A DNA stretch of 64,000 nucleotides from Streptomyces mesophilus (GTDB lineage: Bacteria > Actinomycetota > Actinomycetes > Streptomycetales > Streptomycetaceae): assembly GCF_011044995.1 (NCBI RefSeq), contig NZ_JAAKZW010000014.1, forward strand, positions 1 through 64,000. Reading direction: 5' to 3'. Both the position numbers and the translations under genes were made by a program. Shown here in pieces: positions 34,487-43,127 of the stretch. The notes beneath the pieces were generated by a model. It worked only from the letters and a program-made list of their open reading frames with translations, was not told the DNA's origin and did not search any database. How positions within the stretch are numbered: position 1 is the first letter of the stretch; each line of letters opens with the position of its first letter.

Positions 34487-35315
34487 GCGGCTTGCCGGCG
34501 CGGACCGCGTCGACGAACGCGAGCACCACCTGCTCGATACCGCGCTGGCGCGCCACCGGCACCCAGTCGCCGCGCCGCCGCACGCTCGGCTGCCCCTTGT
34601 GGTCGATGACCTCGGCCAGGTTGCGGACCTCGCGCTTGGTGTCCTGTCCGGAGACCTCGAGGATCTCCTCGGTCGAACCGCTCAGGCGGTTCATGATGCC
34701 GAGCGCGGTGAAGCCGTCGCCCGCCAGCTGGAGCACCACATGGTGCATCAGACCGTCCTCGACACGGGCGCGCACCGTGACGTCGTCGACCGGCCCGGGG
34801 ACCAGGAAGCGCAGGGTGTCGACCACGTGGATGAAGTCGTCGAGCACCATGGTGCGGATGTCCTCGGGCAGCCCGACCCGGTTCTTCTGCAGCACGATCA
34901 GCTCGCGCGGGTGCTCGGCGCACTGCGCGTAGCCAGGTGCGTAGCGCCGGTTGAACCCGACCGCGAGCGAGACACCGCGCTCCTCGGCGAGCTCCACGAG
35001 CCGCTCGGAGTCGGCCAGTTCATAGGCGAGCGGCTTGTCGACATACGTGGCCACGCCCGCTTCGAGGAGCCGCGTCACGATCTCGGGATGCACGGCGGTC
35101 GGCGCGTGCACGAAGGCCGCGTCCAGACCCACCGCGAGCAGCGAGTCGAGGTCGGCGTGCAGCTGCTCGGAGGGGATGCGGTGGGTGGCTCCGACCCGCT
35201 CAAGGGTCTGGGGGCTGCGGGTCTGCAGGTGCAGCTCGGTGTCGGGCAGGGTGGTCAGCACCGGCAGATAGGCCTTCTGGGCAATGTCTCCCAGACCGAT
35301 GCAACCGACCTTCAC
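34410..35315 (-). CDS. Gfo/Idh/MocA-family oxidoreductase, short form
   Basis: Predicted 301-residue NAD(P)-binding oxidoreductase. KVGCIGLGDIAQKAYLPVL opens the Rossmann fold and ATYVDKPLAYEL carries the Lys of the EKP-type motif (here DKP). The C-terminal domain is shorter than in most family members. The GTG at 35315 has GGGAGAG upstream. Its 3' end overlaps lnt on the opposite strand. The substrate is unknown and no transporter or sugar gene is adjacent. Confidence 0.85.
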   Translation of the reverse strand: MKVGCIGLGDIAQKAYLPVLTTLPDTELHLQTRSPQTLERVGATHRIPSEQLHADLDSLLAVGLDAAFVHAPTAVHPEIVTRLLEAGVATYVDKPLAYELADSERLVELAEERGVSLAVGFNRRYAPGYAQCAEHPRELIVLQKNRVGLPEDIRTMVLDDFIHVVDTLRFLVPGPVDDVTVRARVEDGLMHHVVLQLAGDGFTALGIMNRLSGSTEEILEVSGQDTKREVRNLAEVIDHKGQPSVRRRGDWVPVARQRGIEQVVLAFVDAVRAGKPLSARDALATHELCERIVRSVSEQAA

Positions 35316-35360
35316 GATGACTCTCCCTGCCTCGACCTGCATTGATGGCCTACCTCTACC

Positions 35361-35380
35361 TGCACTGACCTGCACTGACC
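35361..35380 (+). repeat. Short 10-bp tandem repeat
   Basis: TGCACTGACC occurs twice in a row at 35361-35380, followed by a third degenerate copy, between the Gfo/Idh/MocA and flavoprotein genes. No role is evident. Confidence 0.6.
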
Positions 35381-35398
35381 CGCACGACGCCGGCCTGC

Positions 35399-36583
35399 TC
35401 AGCGACTTTTTGCAGCATACGTGGCCTGCGGCGGCTGCCAGTCCGCGATGGACTCGAAGCTCTTGAGCATCAGGTTCGGGCCGAGCCGCGAGGCCGTGGC
35501 GATCAGCGCGTTGCGGGCCGCGACGAGCGGGACGCTGCTGACCATTTCCAGCCGCGCGGTCCTGGCCGCCTGTCGCAGGATCCCCATGGTGCGCGGCAGC
35601 CTGTCGCGTGTGTACGCGTCCAGGTCCAGCTTCGGGTCCTGTGCGTCGCCCGCATGGTGGGCCAGCACGATGGCGTCCTCGATGGCCTGGTTGCCGCCCT
35701 GCCCGAGCATGGGCACCATCGCGTGCGCGGCGTCGCCCAGGAGTGCGACCCGGCCCCGGTGGTAGGCCGGCAGGGCCGTGGCCATGTGGTGGACGTCGTG
35801 GCGCAGCACCTGGCCGGGCTCGGCAGCCGCGAGGATCGCCGGGACCGGGTGGTGCCAGCCCGCGAACAGGCGGTGGAGTGCGGCCAGTTCACCGTCGGGA
35901 GCGCGTTCGCCTTCGGGTGCGCGGGCGGCGGCGTAGGCGTAGGTGCGGTCGCCCTTGAGCGGCTGGGTGCCCCAGATCCGTCCCCTGCCCCAGGTCTCGT
36001 GCGGCGCGAACGCCTCCTGCGGGGTGGGGACCACCACCCGCCAGGTCGTGTATCCCGAGTAGACGGGTCCGGGGTGCTCGGGGAAGAGCACACCCCGCAC
36101 GCCCGAACGCACTCCGTCGGCGCCGACGACCAGCTCCGCCTCGTACTCGCCGTGCTCGGTGGTGACGACCGCCGGCCGGCCCGGGCCTCCCATGGCGCTC
36201 AGGCGGGCCGCGCTCGCGGTGCGCAGCACCCCTTCCGGCAGCGCGGAAGCGAGCACGTCGACCAGATCGGCGCGGTGCACGGCGACCAGCGATCCGTCGA
36301 ACTTGTCCGCCATCTCCGCGACATCGGTACGCGCCAGCCAGCGCCCGCTCGGCGACCGCATTCCGCCCTGTCCGCCCTGCCAGGCGCCCAGGTCACGGAC
36401 CTGGTCGCCGAGGCCGATGACGTCCAGGGCCCGCTGCGAGTTGGGGGAGAGCCCGATACCGGCGCCCACCGGTTCGAGCGATGCGGCGCGCTCCAGGACC
36501 GTGACGGTCCAGCCGCGCTGATGCAGGGCGATCGCGGCGGTCAGGCCGCCGATGCCGCCACCGATGACAAGGGCACGGGACAT
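35399..36583 (-). CDS. FAD-dependent aromatic-ring monooxygenase family protein
   Basis: Predicted 394-residue flavoprotein of the UbiH/salicylate-hydroxylase class. ALVIGGGIGGLTAAIAL is the FAD dinucleotide loop, VVGADGVRSGVRGVLF the second FAD/NADPH motif and LLGDAAHAMVPMLGQGG the third. It should hydroxylate or epoxidise a small aromatic or related substrate with NAD(P)H and oxygen. The ATG at 36583 has GAGGAG. It is divergent from a TetR gene, and two matching palindromes lie between them, indicating inducible expression. Confidence 0.9.
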   Translation of the reverse strand: MSRALVIGGGIGGLTAAIALHQRGWTVTVLERAASLEPVGAGIGLSPNSQRALDVIGLGDQVRDLGAWQGGQGGMRSPSGRWLARTDVAEMADKFDGSLVAVHRADLVDVLASALPEGVLRTASAARLSAMGGPGRPAVVTTEHGEYEAELVVGADGVRSGVRGVLFPEHPGPVYSGYTTWRVVVPTPQEAFAPHETWGRGRIWGTQPLKGDRTYAYAAARAPEGERAPDGELAALHRLFAGWHHPVPAILAAAEPGQVLRHDVHHMATALPAYHRGRVALLGDAAHAMVPMLGQGGNQAIEDAIVLAHHAGDAQDPKLDLDAYTRDRLPRTMGILRQAARTARLEMVSSVPLVAARNALIATASRLGPNLMLKSFESIADWQPPQATYAAKSR

Positions 36584-36633
36584 GGGAACTCCTCGGGTCC
36601 GCCGGAGCCGGTGGGCAGGACGCACCTCCCGGC

Positions 36634-36678
36634 ACTACAGCTGTAGTCCGTACACCATGACCGTACTACACATGTAGT
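36634..36678. promoter_or_regulatory. Twin TetR operators ACTACANNTGTAGT
   Basis: ACTACAGCTGTAGT (36634-36647) and ACTACACATGTAGT (36665-36678) share the consensus ACTACANNTGTAGT, 31 bp centre to centre. The region spans the divergent starts of the flavoprotein (36583) and TetR (36701) genes. The second copy is 22 bases before the TetR start. Confidence 0.85.
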
Positions 36679-36700
36679 GGAAACGGGTAGGGTGGCCGTC

Positions 36701-37288
36701 ATGGCAGCACCAAAGACCGGCGCCCCGCGCGCCGCACTCATCGCCGACACCGCACTTGACCTGCTCGCCGAGCGGGGGATGCGCGGGCTGACGCACCGGG
36801 CCGTCGACGAGGCGGCCGGCCTGCCGCAGGGGTCGACCTCGAACCATGCGCGCACCCGGCTCGCCCTGCTCGAAGCGGCGGTACAGCGGCTCGCCGAGCG
36901 CGAGGCGCAGGTGCTCACGCCGGAGGAGATGCCGGCACCGGGCACGGACGTGGTCGCCGCCGGGCTCGCTCTGGCCCTGCACCGCTATCTGACCCGGCAG
37001 CCGCAGCTGATGGTCGCCCGCTACGAGTTGGCGCTCGAGGCGACGCGGCGCCCCGAGCTGCGGGCCTTCTACGACGAGGCGGGCCGGCGCTTCCGTGAGC
37101 CGATCACGGCACTGTTGCGCGCGGCGGGCTCGGCCGATCCCGAGCGTCACACCCTCTCGCTCGTCGCCTGGTGCGAGGGCGTCATGTTCTCCTGCGCCGC
37201 GGGCTCGTTCCACGCCTCGGCGCCCACGCACGAGGAGCTCACGCTCGGCATGAACGAATTGCTGGCCGGAATGCTCGACCACCGCTGA
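36701..37288 (+). CDS. TetR-family transcriptional regulator
   Basis: Predicted 195-residue repressor. The N-terminal domain reads ALIADTALDLLAERGMRGLTHRAV, then EAAGLPQGSTSNHARTR, the recognition helix of YcdC-like TetR proteins. The C-terminal effector domain is helical and contains a TetR_C-type stretch YELALEATRRPELRAFYDE. I take the ATG at 36701 (MAAPKTG). The twin palindromes upstream and the divergent monooxygenase suggest that it represses both genes and is released by the flavoprotein's substrate or product. Confidence 0.92.
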   Translation: MAAPKTGAPRAALIADTALDLLAERGMRGLTHRAVDEAAGLPQGSTSNHARTRLALLEAAVQRLAEREAQVLTPEEMPAPGTDVVAAGLALALHRYLTRQPQLMVARYELALEATRRPELRAFYDEAGRRFREPITALLRAAGSADPERHTLSLVAWCEGVMFSCAAGSFHASAPTHEELTLGMNELLAGMLDHR

Positions 37289-37362
37289 GCGCCCTCACCC
37301 ATGTGGGGCAACCTGCGCTCGTCAGCTCCCCAAAAGTGCACGGAACCAGCAGAGTTGCGCGC

Positions 37363-37836
37363 GTGCATCGAACCACCCGAGCCGCGCTGCTCGTCTCCCT
37401 CACGGTCACGGCCGTCTCCGGCTGCGTCGCCGTCCGGTCGCCCGCCGCACCGACCGCCACCCCACCGGGCCCGGCTTCGGCGCCCGCGGCGAAGGACGGC
37501 GCCGAGCACCGGATCGTGCAGGCCCCGGCCCACGAGGCGCTCCAGCGCATCCACGCCGAGGAGCAGCGGCAGCAGCGCCCCGGGACCGTACGGACTCCGG
37601 CCGTGCGGCCCGATGCCGTACGCGAATCGACGCGTGCTGCCGTACGGGGATCAGGGACGGATGCCGTACGAGCACCGGGTGCCGAGCCCCGTAAGGACAC
37701 CGGCTCCGTACGGCCGCAGGCACAGGAACCTCCGGCGCAGCCGTCGGTGGATGTATGCGCGCTCGGCGAGCAGTACGGCGGCTGGCCGTCCGACAGCCCG
37801 CAGGCGCAGATCTGCCGGAACACCTACGGAGGTTGA
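37363..37836 (+). CDS. Small lipoprotein with AVR repeats
   Basis: Predicted 157-residue lipoprotein. The start RTTRAALLVSLTVTAVSGC ends in the lipobox VSGC near residue 21. The rest is Pro/Ala/Arg-rich and probably unstructured, with AVR or SVR recurring every few residues (AVRPDAVRES, AAVRGS, DAVRAPG, GSVRPQ). A more ordered C-terminal segment has two cysteines (VDVCALGEQYGGWP and QICRNTYGG). I chose the GTG at 37363; an in-frame GTG 9 codons upstream also exists. It may be a cell-surface spacer or sensor; no family recognised. Confidence 0.65.
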   Translation: MHRTTRAALLVSLTVTAVSGCVAVRSPAAPTATPPGPASAPAAKDGAEHRIVQAPAHEALQRIHAEEQRQQRPGTVRTPAVRPDAVRESTRAAVRGSGTDAVRAPGAEPRKDTGSVRPQAQEPPAQPSVDVCALGEQYGGWPSDSPQAQICRNTYGG

Positions 37837-37855
37837 GCCGACGCCGCGAGGAGCT

Positions 37856-38329
37856 CTAGAGCCCCAGCTCATCTCCCAGCCGTCGCACCGCCGCCCGGAT
37901 CCCGTCCCCGTACGGGTCGTCGCCGAGGGCGCCCAGTGACTTCTGGGCCGAGAGCAGATGCCCGCGGGCCTCGTCGTCACGGCCGAGCTTCTGGTAGTCC
38001 GCGGCCAGGTTGAGGTGGAGCGAGGGATAGAAGCCGCGGACGGCCAGGCCCGCGTGGTGGTTGTCCACCCGCTCGTCCGTGAGGCTGTCCGCGGCGGTCA
38101 ACGCCCGCAGGTCCCAGGCCAGCTCGTCGGCCGGATCGTCCTGGGTGTCCGCCATGTAGTGCGCGATGGTGCAGCGGTGCAGCGCGTCGCCGTCCTCACC
38201 GACCTCGAGCCACAGGTCGAGGAGGCGCTTGCGGGCCTCCTCGCGGTCACCGCCGTGGTGCAGCATGACGGCCTGGCCGGCGCGTGCCATGACCGGGTCG
38301 GCCGTCGTTTGCTCCTGGTGGTCGGCCAC
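37856..38329 (-). CDS. TPR-like hypothetical protein
   Basis: Predicted 157-residue cytoplasmic protein with GTG start preceded by GGAGGA. Helical pairs such as AMHHGGD-like HHGGDREEARKRLLDLW and SLHLNLAADYQKLGRDDEAR fit two or three tetratricopeptide-like repeats, a scaffold for protein binding. No catalytic motif is visible. It is convergent with the small lipoprotein and lies upstream of ung on the opposite side; no operon partner. Confidence 0.75.
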   Translation of the reverse strand: MADHQEQTTADPVMARAGQAVMLHHGGDREEARKRLLDLWLEVGEDGDALHRCTIAHYMADTQDDPADELAWDLRALTAADSLTDERVDNHHAGLAVRGFYPSLHLNLAADYQKLGRDDEARGHLLSAQKSLGALGDDPYGDGIRAAVRRLGDELGL

Positions 38330-38485
38330 GTGGTCCTCCGTGCTCGTACGACAACGCTCGTATGACGATCAATTGCCGATGACGCTATCCGCCGCCACTG
38401 ACAATCCAGGTCTCACGAGGGCGCGGCTCGCCGGAAGCCTTCGCGAGCGGTGGCGGCGCAGGGCCACCGCCACCGCCGCCGCGCT

Positions 38486-39178
38486 TCAGCCCAGGCTGGG
38501 GATCGTCCAGTCGATCGCCGTATGGCCCTGGGCCGCGATCGCCTCGTTGATCTGCGTGAACGGCTGCGAGCCGAAGAACTTCTTCGCCGAAAGCGGCGAG
38601 GGGTGCGCGCCCTTGACGACGATATGGCGCGACTCGTCGATCAGCGGCAGCTTCTTCTGCGCATAGTTGCCCCACAGCACGAAGACCGCCGGGTCGGGCC
38701 GCGCGTCCACGGCTCGGATCACCGCGTCCGTGAACTTCTCCCAGCCCTTGCCCTTGTGCGAGTTCGCCTCGCCGGAGCGCACCGTCAGCACCGCGTTGAG
38801 CAGCAGTACGCCCTGCTCGGCCCACGGCATCAGATAGCCGTTGTCCGGGATCGGGGTGCCGAGCTCGGCCTGCATCTCCTTGTAGATGTTGCGCAGCGAC
38901 GGCGGGGTCCTCACCCCGGGACGCACCGAGAAGCACAGGCCGTGCCCCTGGCCCTCGCCGTGGTACGGGTCCTGACCGAGGACCAGCACCTTGACCTGGT
39001 CGTACGGCGTCGCGTCCAGCGCCGCGAAGACCTGCTCGCGCGGCGGGTACACCGGCCCCTTCGCGCGCTCGTCCTCCACGAACTCGACGAGCTCCTTGAA
39101 GTAGGGCTGCTCGAGCTCCTCACCGAGCACGCCCTGCCAGGATTCGGGGAGCATGGCGGCGTAGGCCTGGTCCGTCAC
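38486..39178 (-). CDS. ung: Uracil-DNA glycosylase, family 1
   Basis: Predicted 230-residue DNA-repair enzyme that removes uracil from DNA. VLGQDPYHGEGQ places the catalytic Asp at residue 70, FSV..PPSL gives the pro-rich loop, LLLNAVLTV the uracil-binding strand and GAHPSPLSA the His192 loop. The length is usual for family 1. The GTG start at 39178 has CGGAGG upstream. It stands alone between a TPR protein and an oligopeptide-binding lipoprotein. The call is firm. Confidence 0.96.
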   Translation of the reverse strand: MTDQAYAAMLPESWQGVLGEELEQPYFKELVEFVEDERAKGPVYPPREQVFAALDATPYDQVKVLVLGQDPYHGEGQGHGLCFSVRPGVRTPPSLRNIYKEMQAELGTPIPDNGYLMPWAEQGVLLLNAVLTVRSGEANSHKGKGWEKFTDAVIRAVDARPDPAVFVLWGNYAQKKLPLIDESRHIVVKGAHPSPLSAKKFFGSQPFTQINEAIAAQGHTAIDWTIPSLG

Positions 39179-39272
39179 GTCAACAACCTCCGGTGTGCGG
39201 TCACTTGCGTAGACCCAAGAACCTACCGGCGGCCACTGACAACGCCTGCGCCGCCCACCCCCATCAGAGCTT

Positions 39273-40886
39273 CTACCAGCTCGTCTTCCGCTCCAGCGCC
39301 CACATCATCATGATCGTCGAAGGGTCGAGCGCCTGCTCGCCGCCCGCGATCTCCTCGCTGGCCGCGATGTACTGCTTGCCCTGCCACAGCGGAAGCAGCC
39401 GGGCGTCGTCGACGAGGATGTCCTGGGCGCGCTCGAACGCGTCGTCCACCGCGCCACGGTCGCTCTCGCGCCGCGACTCGGGCAGCAGCTTGTCGGTGAT
39501 CTCCGGGGAGGGATACGGCGTGCCGAGCGCGTTCTTCGGGCCGACGAACGGCGCGATGAAGTTGTCCGGGTCCGGGAAGTCGGGGAACCAGCCGCGTCCG
39601 AAGACTGGGTACTCGCCCTTGCGGTAGCCCGCTTCGTACGTCACCCAGGGCCTGCTCTTGAGGGTCACCTTGAACAGGCCCGGCTTCTCCAACTGCCGCT
39701 TGATCTCGTCGAACTCCGGCTTCGTGCCCGATCCGTACCGGTCGGTGGTGTACCAGAGCGTGAGCGGTACGGGCTCGAAGATCCCCGCCTCGGTGAGCAG
39801 AGCCTTCGCCTTCGTGGCGTCCGGCTTGCCGAACGAGTTGAAGAAGCCCGCGTTGTGGCCCGTGACGCCCTTCGGCACCATCGAGTACAGCGGCTCGACC
39901 GTGCCCTCGTACACCTCATGGCTGATCGCGGCCCGGTCGATCAGCTGCGCGACGGCCTTGCGGACAGCGGGGTTACGGGTCCACTTGTCCTTCTGCGTGA
40001 AGACGAGGTAGCGGATCTCCATGCCCGCGCCCTCCACCAACTGCAGCCCGTTCGCGGCCTGCTGCGCGTCCAGATCGACGATGTCGGTGGGGGCGAGACC
40101 GCGGAAGGTCACGTCGATCTTCTTGGCCTTGAGCGCGCCCACCATGGCCGCCGAGTCCTGGTAGTACCGGATGGTGACCGCGCTGTTCTTGCGCTCCGCC
40201 GGGCCCTCGTAGTGCGGGTTCTCGGCCAGCACGGCCTCCACCGGCCGCCCCTTGGCGGCGACCTTGTACGACTGGATCAGATACGGTCCTGAGCCGGTGA
40301 TCGTCCGTGCGTCGCGCAGCTTGTCGGCCGGGTAGTCGTCCGGGTCGACGATCGACATGGCGGGGGTGGCGAGCACGAACGGGAAGGTGGCGTCGGACTT
40401 CTTGAGGTGGAAGATCACCTCTTTGTCGCCGCGGGTCTCCACCCGGTCGAGGCTGTCGAGCAGGGGTTCGGGTCCGCCCTTGACCGCGATCGTGCGGATG
40501 CGGTCGATGGAGTGCTTCACGGACGCGGCGTCCATCGCGTCGCCGTCGGAGAACTTCATGCCGTCCCGCAGTTCACAGCGGTACGTCTTGTTCTCGCTGT
40601 CCGTGAAACGGCAGGTTTCGGCCGCGTCCGGTTCGGGGGCCGCGCTGCCGCTGGGGAAGCTGACCAGGGTCTGGTAGACGTTCCGGAACAGCTCCCACGA
40701 GCCGTCCCAGGCTGCCGCCGGGTCCAGCGTGGACGGCGCGCTCGTCGTACCCACGACGATCGCCTTCTTCTCCTCGGACTCCCCCGAGGAAACCAGTCCG
40801 CACCCCGCCACCAGGGATATGGACGCCATGGCCGCGGCCGTACGCAGGCTCGTAAGCCGTCTTGGGGCCCGGTTGAACACGTGCAC
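39273..40886 (-). CDS. ABC-type peptide/nickel substrate-binding lipoprotein
   Basis: Predicted 537-residue SBP_bac_5 family lipoprotein. The N-terminus (RTAAAMASISLVAGCGL) has lipobox VAGC. The mature protein opens AIVVGTTSAPSTLDPAAAWD and contains LRDGMKFSDGDAMDAASVKHS and TGSGPYLIQSY, characteristic of DppA/OppA proteins for oligopeptides, nickel or similar solutes. The GTG at 40886 has GAGGAG. No permease or ATPase is encoded nearby, so it is an orphan binding protein or serves a system elsewhere. Confidence 0.9.
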   Translation of the reverse strand: MHVFNRAPRRLTSLRTAAAMASISLVAGCGLVSSGESEEKKAIVVGTTSAPSTLDPAAAWDGSWELFRNVYQTLVSFPSGSAAPEPDAAETCRFTDSENKTYRCELRDGMKFSDGDAMDAASVKHSIDRIRTIAVKGGPEPLLDSLDRVETRGDKEVIFHLKKSDATFPFVLATPAMSIVDPDDYPADKLRDARTITGSGPYLIQSYKVAAKGRPVEAVLAENPHYEGPAERKNSAVTIRYYQDSAAMVGALKAKKIDVTFRGLAPTDIVDLDAQQAANGLQLVEGAGMEIRYLVFTQKDKWTRNPAVRKAVAQLIDRAAISHEVYEGTVEPLYSMVPKGVTGHNAGFFNSFGKPDATKAKALLTEAGIFEPVPLTLWYTTDRYGSGTKPEFDEIKRQLEKPGLFKVTLKSRPWVTYEAGYRKGEYPVFGRGWFPDFPDPDNFIAPFVGPKNALGTPYPSPEITDKLLPESRRESDRGAVDDAFERAQDILVDDARLLPLWQGKQYIAASEEIAGGEQALDPSTIMMMWALERKTSW

Positions 40887-41023
40887 GCTCCTCGCTCGGA
40901 CATGCCAGAGTCGGGCGACCATATCGCAGTGCCCCGCCGTTCCAACCCGCAGGAACGACAGGGCACTTGAGCACGATTCCGGTTATCCGCGTACGTCACT
41001 TACGCGGCCTCGCGACGGGTTCG

Positions 41024-41779
41024 TCAGCCGACGCCCGCATTGAGGAAGATTCCGCCATCGACCACGAGCGTCTGACCGGTGACCCAGTCCGACTGGTCGG
41101 AGGTCAGGAACGCGGCCGCGCCGCCGATGTCCGAGGGCACTCCGAGCCGGCCCAGCGGGTACGCCGCCGCGGCCTCCTCCTCGCGCCCCTCGTAGAGGGC
41201 CTCGGCGAACTTGGTCTTGATGACCGCGGGCGCGATCGCGTTGACCCGCACCTTCGGCGAGAACTCGTGCGCGAGCTGCACCGTCAGATTGATCATGGCG
41301 GCCTTGCTCATGCCGTACGCGCCGATGAACGGCGAAGGCGCGACACCCGCGACGGAGGCGATGTTGACGATCGCGCCGCCGTGCTCGGACTGCCAGGCCT
41401 TCCAGGTCTGCTGGGCGAAGCCGAGCGCCGAGATGACGTTGGTCTCGTACACCTTGCGCGCGACATTGAGGTCGAGGTCGGCCATCGGGCCGAACACCGG
41501 GTTCGTACCGGCGTTGTTGACCAGGAAGTCGACCCGCCCGTACGCCTCCATGACCCGCTCGACGGCGACGGCCTGGTGGGCCTCGTCGTGCGCCTTGCCC
41601 GCGACGTACATGGCACGGTCCGCGCCGAGCTTGTCGACGGCTTCCTTGAGGGCATCCTCGTTGCGGCCGGTGATGCACACCCGGTCGCCGCGGGCGATGA
41701 GCGCCTCGGCGACGCCGTAACCGATACCGCGGCTCCCGCCCGTGACGAGCGCGGCCTTTCCGCTGTCCTGCACTGTCAT
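41024..41779 (-). CDS. SDR-family oxidoreductase (FabG-like), second of pair
   Basis: Predicted 251-residue SDR. AALVTGGSRGIGYGVAEAL is the NADPH loop, VDFLVNNAGTNP the NNAG motif, IVNIASVAGVAPS gives Ser and YGMSKAAMI the Tyr-x3-Lys pair; TLVVDGGIFLN ends it. It lies 17 bases after the FabG-like gene and is probably co-transcribed. It may reduce a 3-oxoacyl or related keto group together with its neighbour. Confidence 0.9.
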   Translation of the reverse strand: MTVQDSGKAALVTGGSRGIGYGVAEALIARGDRVCITGRNEDALKEAVDKLGADRAMYVAGKAHDEAHQAVAVERVMEAYGRVDFLVNNAGTNPVFGPMADLDLNVARKVYETNVISALGFAQQTWKAWQSEHGGAIVNIASVAGVAPSPFIGAYGMSKAAMINLTVQLAHEFSPKVRVNAIAPAVIKTKFAEALYEGREEEAAAAYPLGRLGVPSDIGGAAAFLTSDQSDWVTGQTLVVDGGIFLNAGVG

Positions 41780-41796
41780 GTCTCTCTTCCTCAGCG

Positions 41797-42558
41797 CTAG
41801 TCGAGCGGTCCGCCGGCCACGTACAGGACCTGGCCCGAGACAAATCCGGCCGCCTCGCCGGTGAAGAAGGCGATGGTGTTGGCGATGTCGTCGGGGTTGC
41901 CGACGCGCTGCACCGGGATCATCGTGGCGGCCGCGTTCTGGAAGTCCTCGAAGCCCATGCCGACGCGGTCGGCGGTGGACTTGGTCATCTCGGTGACGAT
42001 GAAGCCGGGGGCCACGGCGTTGGCGGTGATGCCGAACTTGCCGAGCTCCTTGGCGAGCGTCTTGGTGAAGCCCTGCAGACCGGCCTTGGCGGCCGAGTAG
42101 TTGGCCTGGCCGCGGTTGCCGAGCGCGGAGGAGCTCGACAGGTTCACGACGCGGCCGAAGCCCGCGTCGACCATGTGCTTCTGGCAGGCCTTGGTCATCA
42201 GGAAGGCACCGCGCAGGTGCACGTTCATGACGGTGTCCCAGTCGAGCGCGCTCATCTTGAAGAGCAGGTTGTCGCGCAGGACGCCGGCGTTGTTGACGAG
42301 GATCGTCGGCGCGCCCAGCTCGTCGGCGATCCGCGCGACGGCGGCCTCGACCTGCGCCTCGTCGGCGACGTCGCAGCCGACCGCGATGGCCTTGCCGCCT
42401 GCCGAGGTGATGGCCTCGACGGTGTCCTTGCAGGCCGCCTCGTCGAGGTCGATCACGGCCACAGCGCGGCCCTCGGCCGCCAGGCGTACGGCGGTCGCCG
42501 CGCCAATGCCTCGTGCGGCGCCGGTGACTACGGCGACGCGCTGCTCGGTGCTGGACAT
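41797..42558 (-). CDS. 3-oxoacyl-ACP reductase-like SDR (FabG family)
   Basis: Predicted 253-residue SDR. VAVVTGAARGIGAATAVRL is the cofactor loop, TILVNNAGVLRDN, NLSSSSALGN and YSAAKAGLQGF complete the catalytic Asn-Ser-Tyr-Lys set, and GEAAGFVSGQVLYVAGGP is the usual C-terminus. The ATG at 42558 has GAGGAG. It is the first gene of a two-SDR unit. Sequence LRDNLLFKMSALDWDTVMNVH is typical of FabG paralogues beside beta-oxidation or acyl-CoA genes rather than of the essential FabG. Confidence 0.9.
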   Translation of the reverse strand: MSSTEQRVAVVTGAARGIGAATAVRLAAEGRAVAVIDLDEAACKDTVEAITSAGGKAIAVGCDVADEAQVEAAVARIADELGAPTILVNNAGVLRDNLLFKMSALDWDTVMNVHLRGAFLMTKACQKHMVDAGFGRVVNLSSSSALGNRGQANYSAAKAGLQGFTKTLAKELGKFGITANAVAPGFIVTEMTKSTADRVGMGFEDFQNAAATMIPVQRVGNPDDIANTIAFFTGEAAGFVSGQVLYVAGGPLD

Positions 42559-42620
42559 GCTGGGTTCTCCTCGCCCTCGGGGGTGCGGCTCCTGCGGTTG
42601 CCGTGGACCGCGCGGTTGAA

Positions 42621-42634
42621 TGAGCGACCGCTTA
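42621..42634 (-). promoter_or_regulatory. Possible TetR-type operator before the FabG-like unit
   Basis: Read on the minus strand the site is TAAGCGGTCGCTCA, an inverted repeat TAAGCG-GT-CGCTCA with one mismatch, 63 bases before the FabG-like start. Such AAGCG-type repeats occur at acyl-CoA metabolism operators of TetR-family regulators in actinomycetes (from memory). Confidence 0.4.
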
Positions 42635-42661
42635 GTACCTTCAGCAGACGTGACGCTAGAA

Positions 42662-42702
42662 GCCCTGGCACCCGGTGTCAACGGCCCATCGGGTGCCAGG
42701 GC
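42662..42702 (-). terminator. Terminator after the DUF3037 gene
   Basis: GCCCTGGCACCCG (42662-42674) and CGGGTGCCAGGGC (42690-42702) make a perfect 13-bp stem with a 15-base loop, about 50 bases after the stop of the minus-strand DUF3037 gene. Confidence 0.8.
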
Positions 42703-42752
42703 TTCACATCACATCTGCTCGCGGCGGTTCAGCACGCCGTTCGACGCACCGC

Positions 42753-43127
42753 TCAGCGCACCAAAAGGTCGAGCAATCGCTCCACCTCGGCCTCGGGATC
42801 AGCGGTCAGACCGGTGTGCACGGGTCCCGGCTGCACCACCGTCGAGCGGGGTGCGATCAGCCAGCGGAAGCGCTGTCCGGGGTTGTCCCCGGCGGCCTGA
42901 CCTGCGGCGTCGCAGACCCCTTCGACCGCCCGCAGCGCGGCCCGTACGCCCTCGACATCGGCCGCGGGGTCCAGGGTCCGCAGCTTGTGCTCGTCGAGGT
43001 GGGTGCGCGCCGCCACGTAGGACTTGGCGCGGCAGTAGACCACGACCCCGGCATTGATCAGCTCGCCGCGCTCGACCCGCGGCACCACGCGCACCAGCGC
43101 GTATTCGAAGACGTCCCGCTCGCTCAC
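42753..43127 (-). CDS. DUF3037 domain protein, partner of a HipA-like kinase
   Basis: Predicted 124-residue protein. It begins with a GTG (SERDVFEYALVRVVPRVERG), and VFEYALVRVVPR followed by ELINAGVVVYCRAKSYV is the DUF3037 pattern. The GTG overlaps the TGA of the HipA-like gene as GTGA, and GGAGGGA precedes it. No catalytic residues or DNA-binding helix are visible, so it is not an obvious HipB-type repressor. The tight overlap suggests equal production of both proteins and perhaps a complex. Function unknown. Confidence 0.85.
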   Translation of the reverse strand: MSERDVFEYALVRVVPRVERGELINAGVVVYCRAKSYVAARTHLDEHKLRTLDPAADVEGVRAALRAVEGVCDAAGQAAGDNPGQRFRWLIAPRSTVVQPGPVHTGLTADPEAEVERLLDLLVR

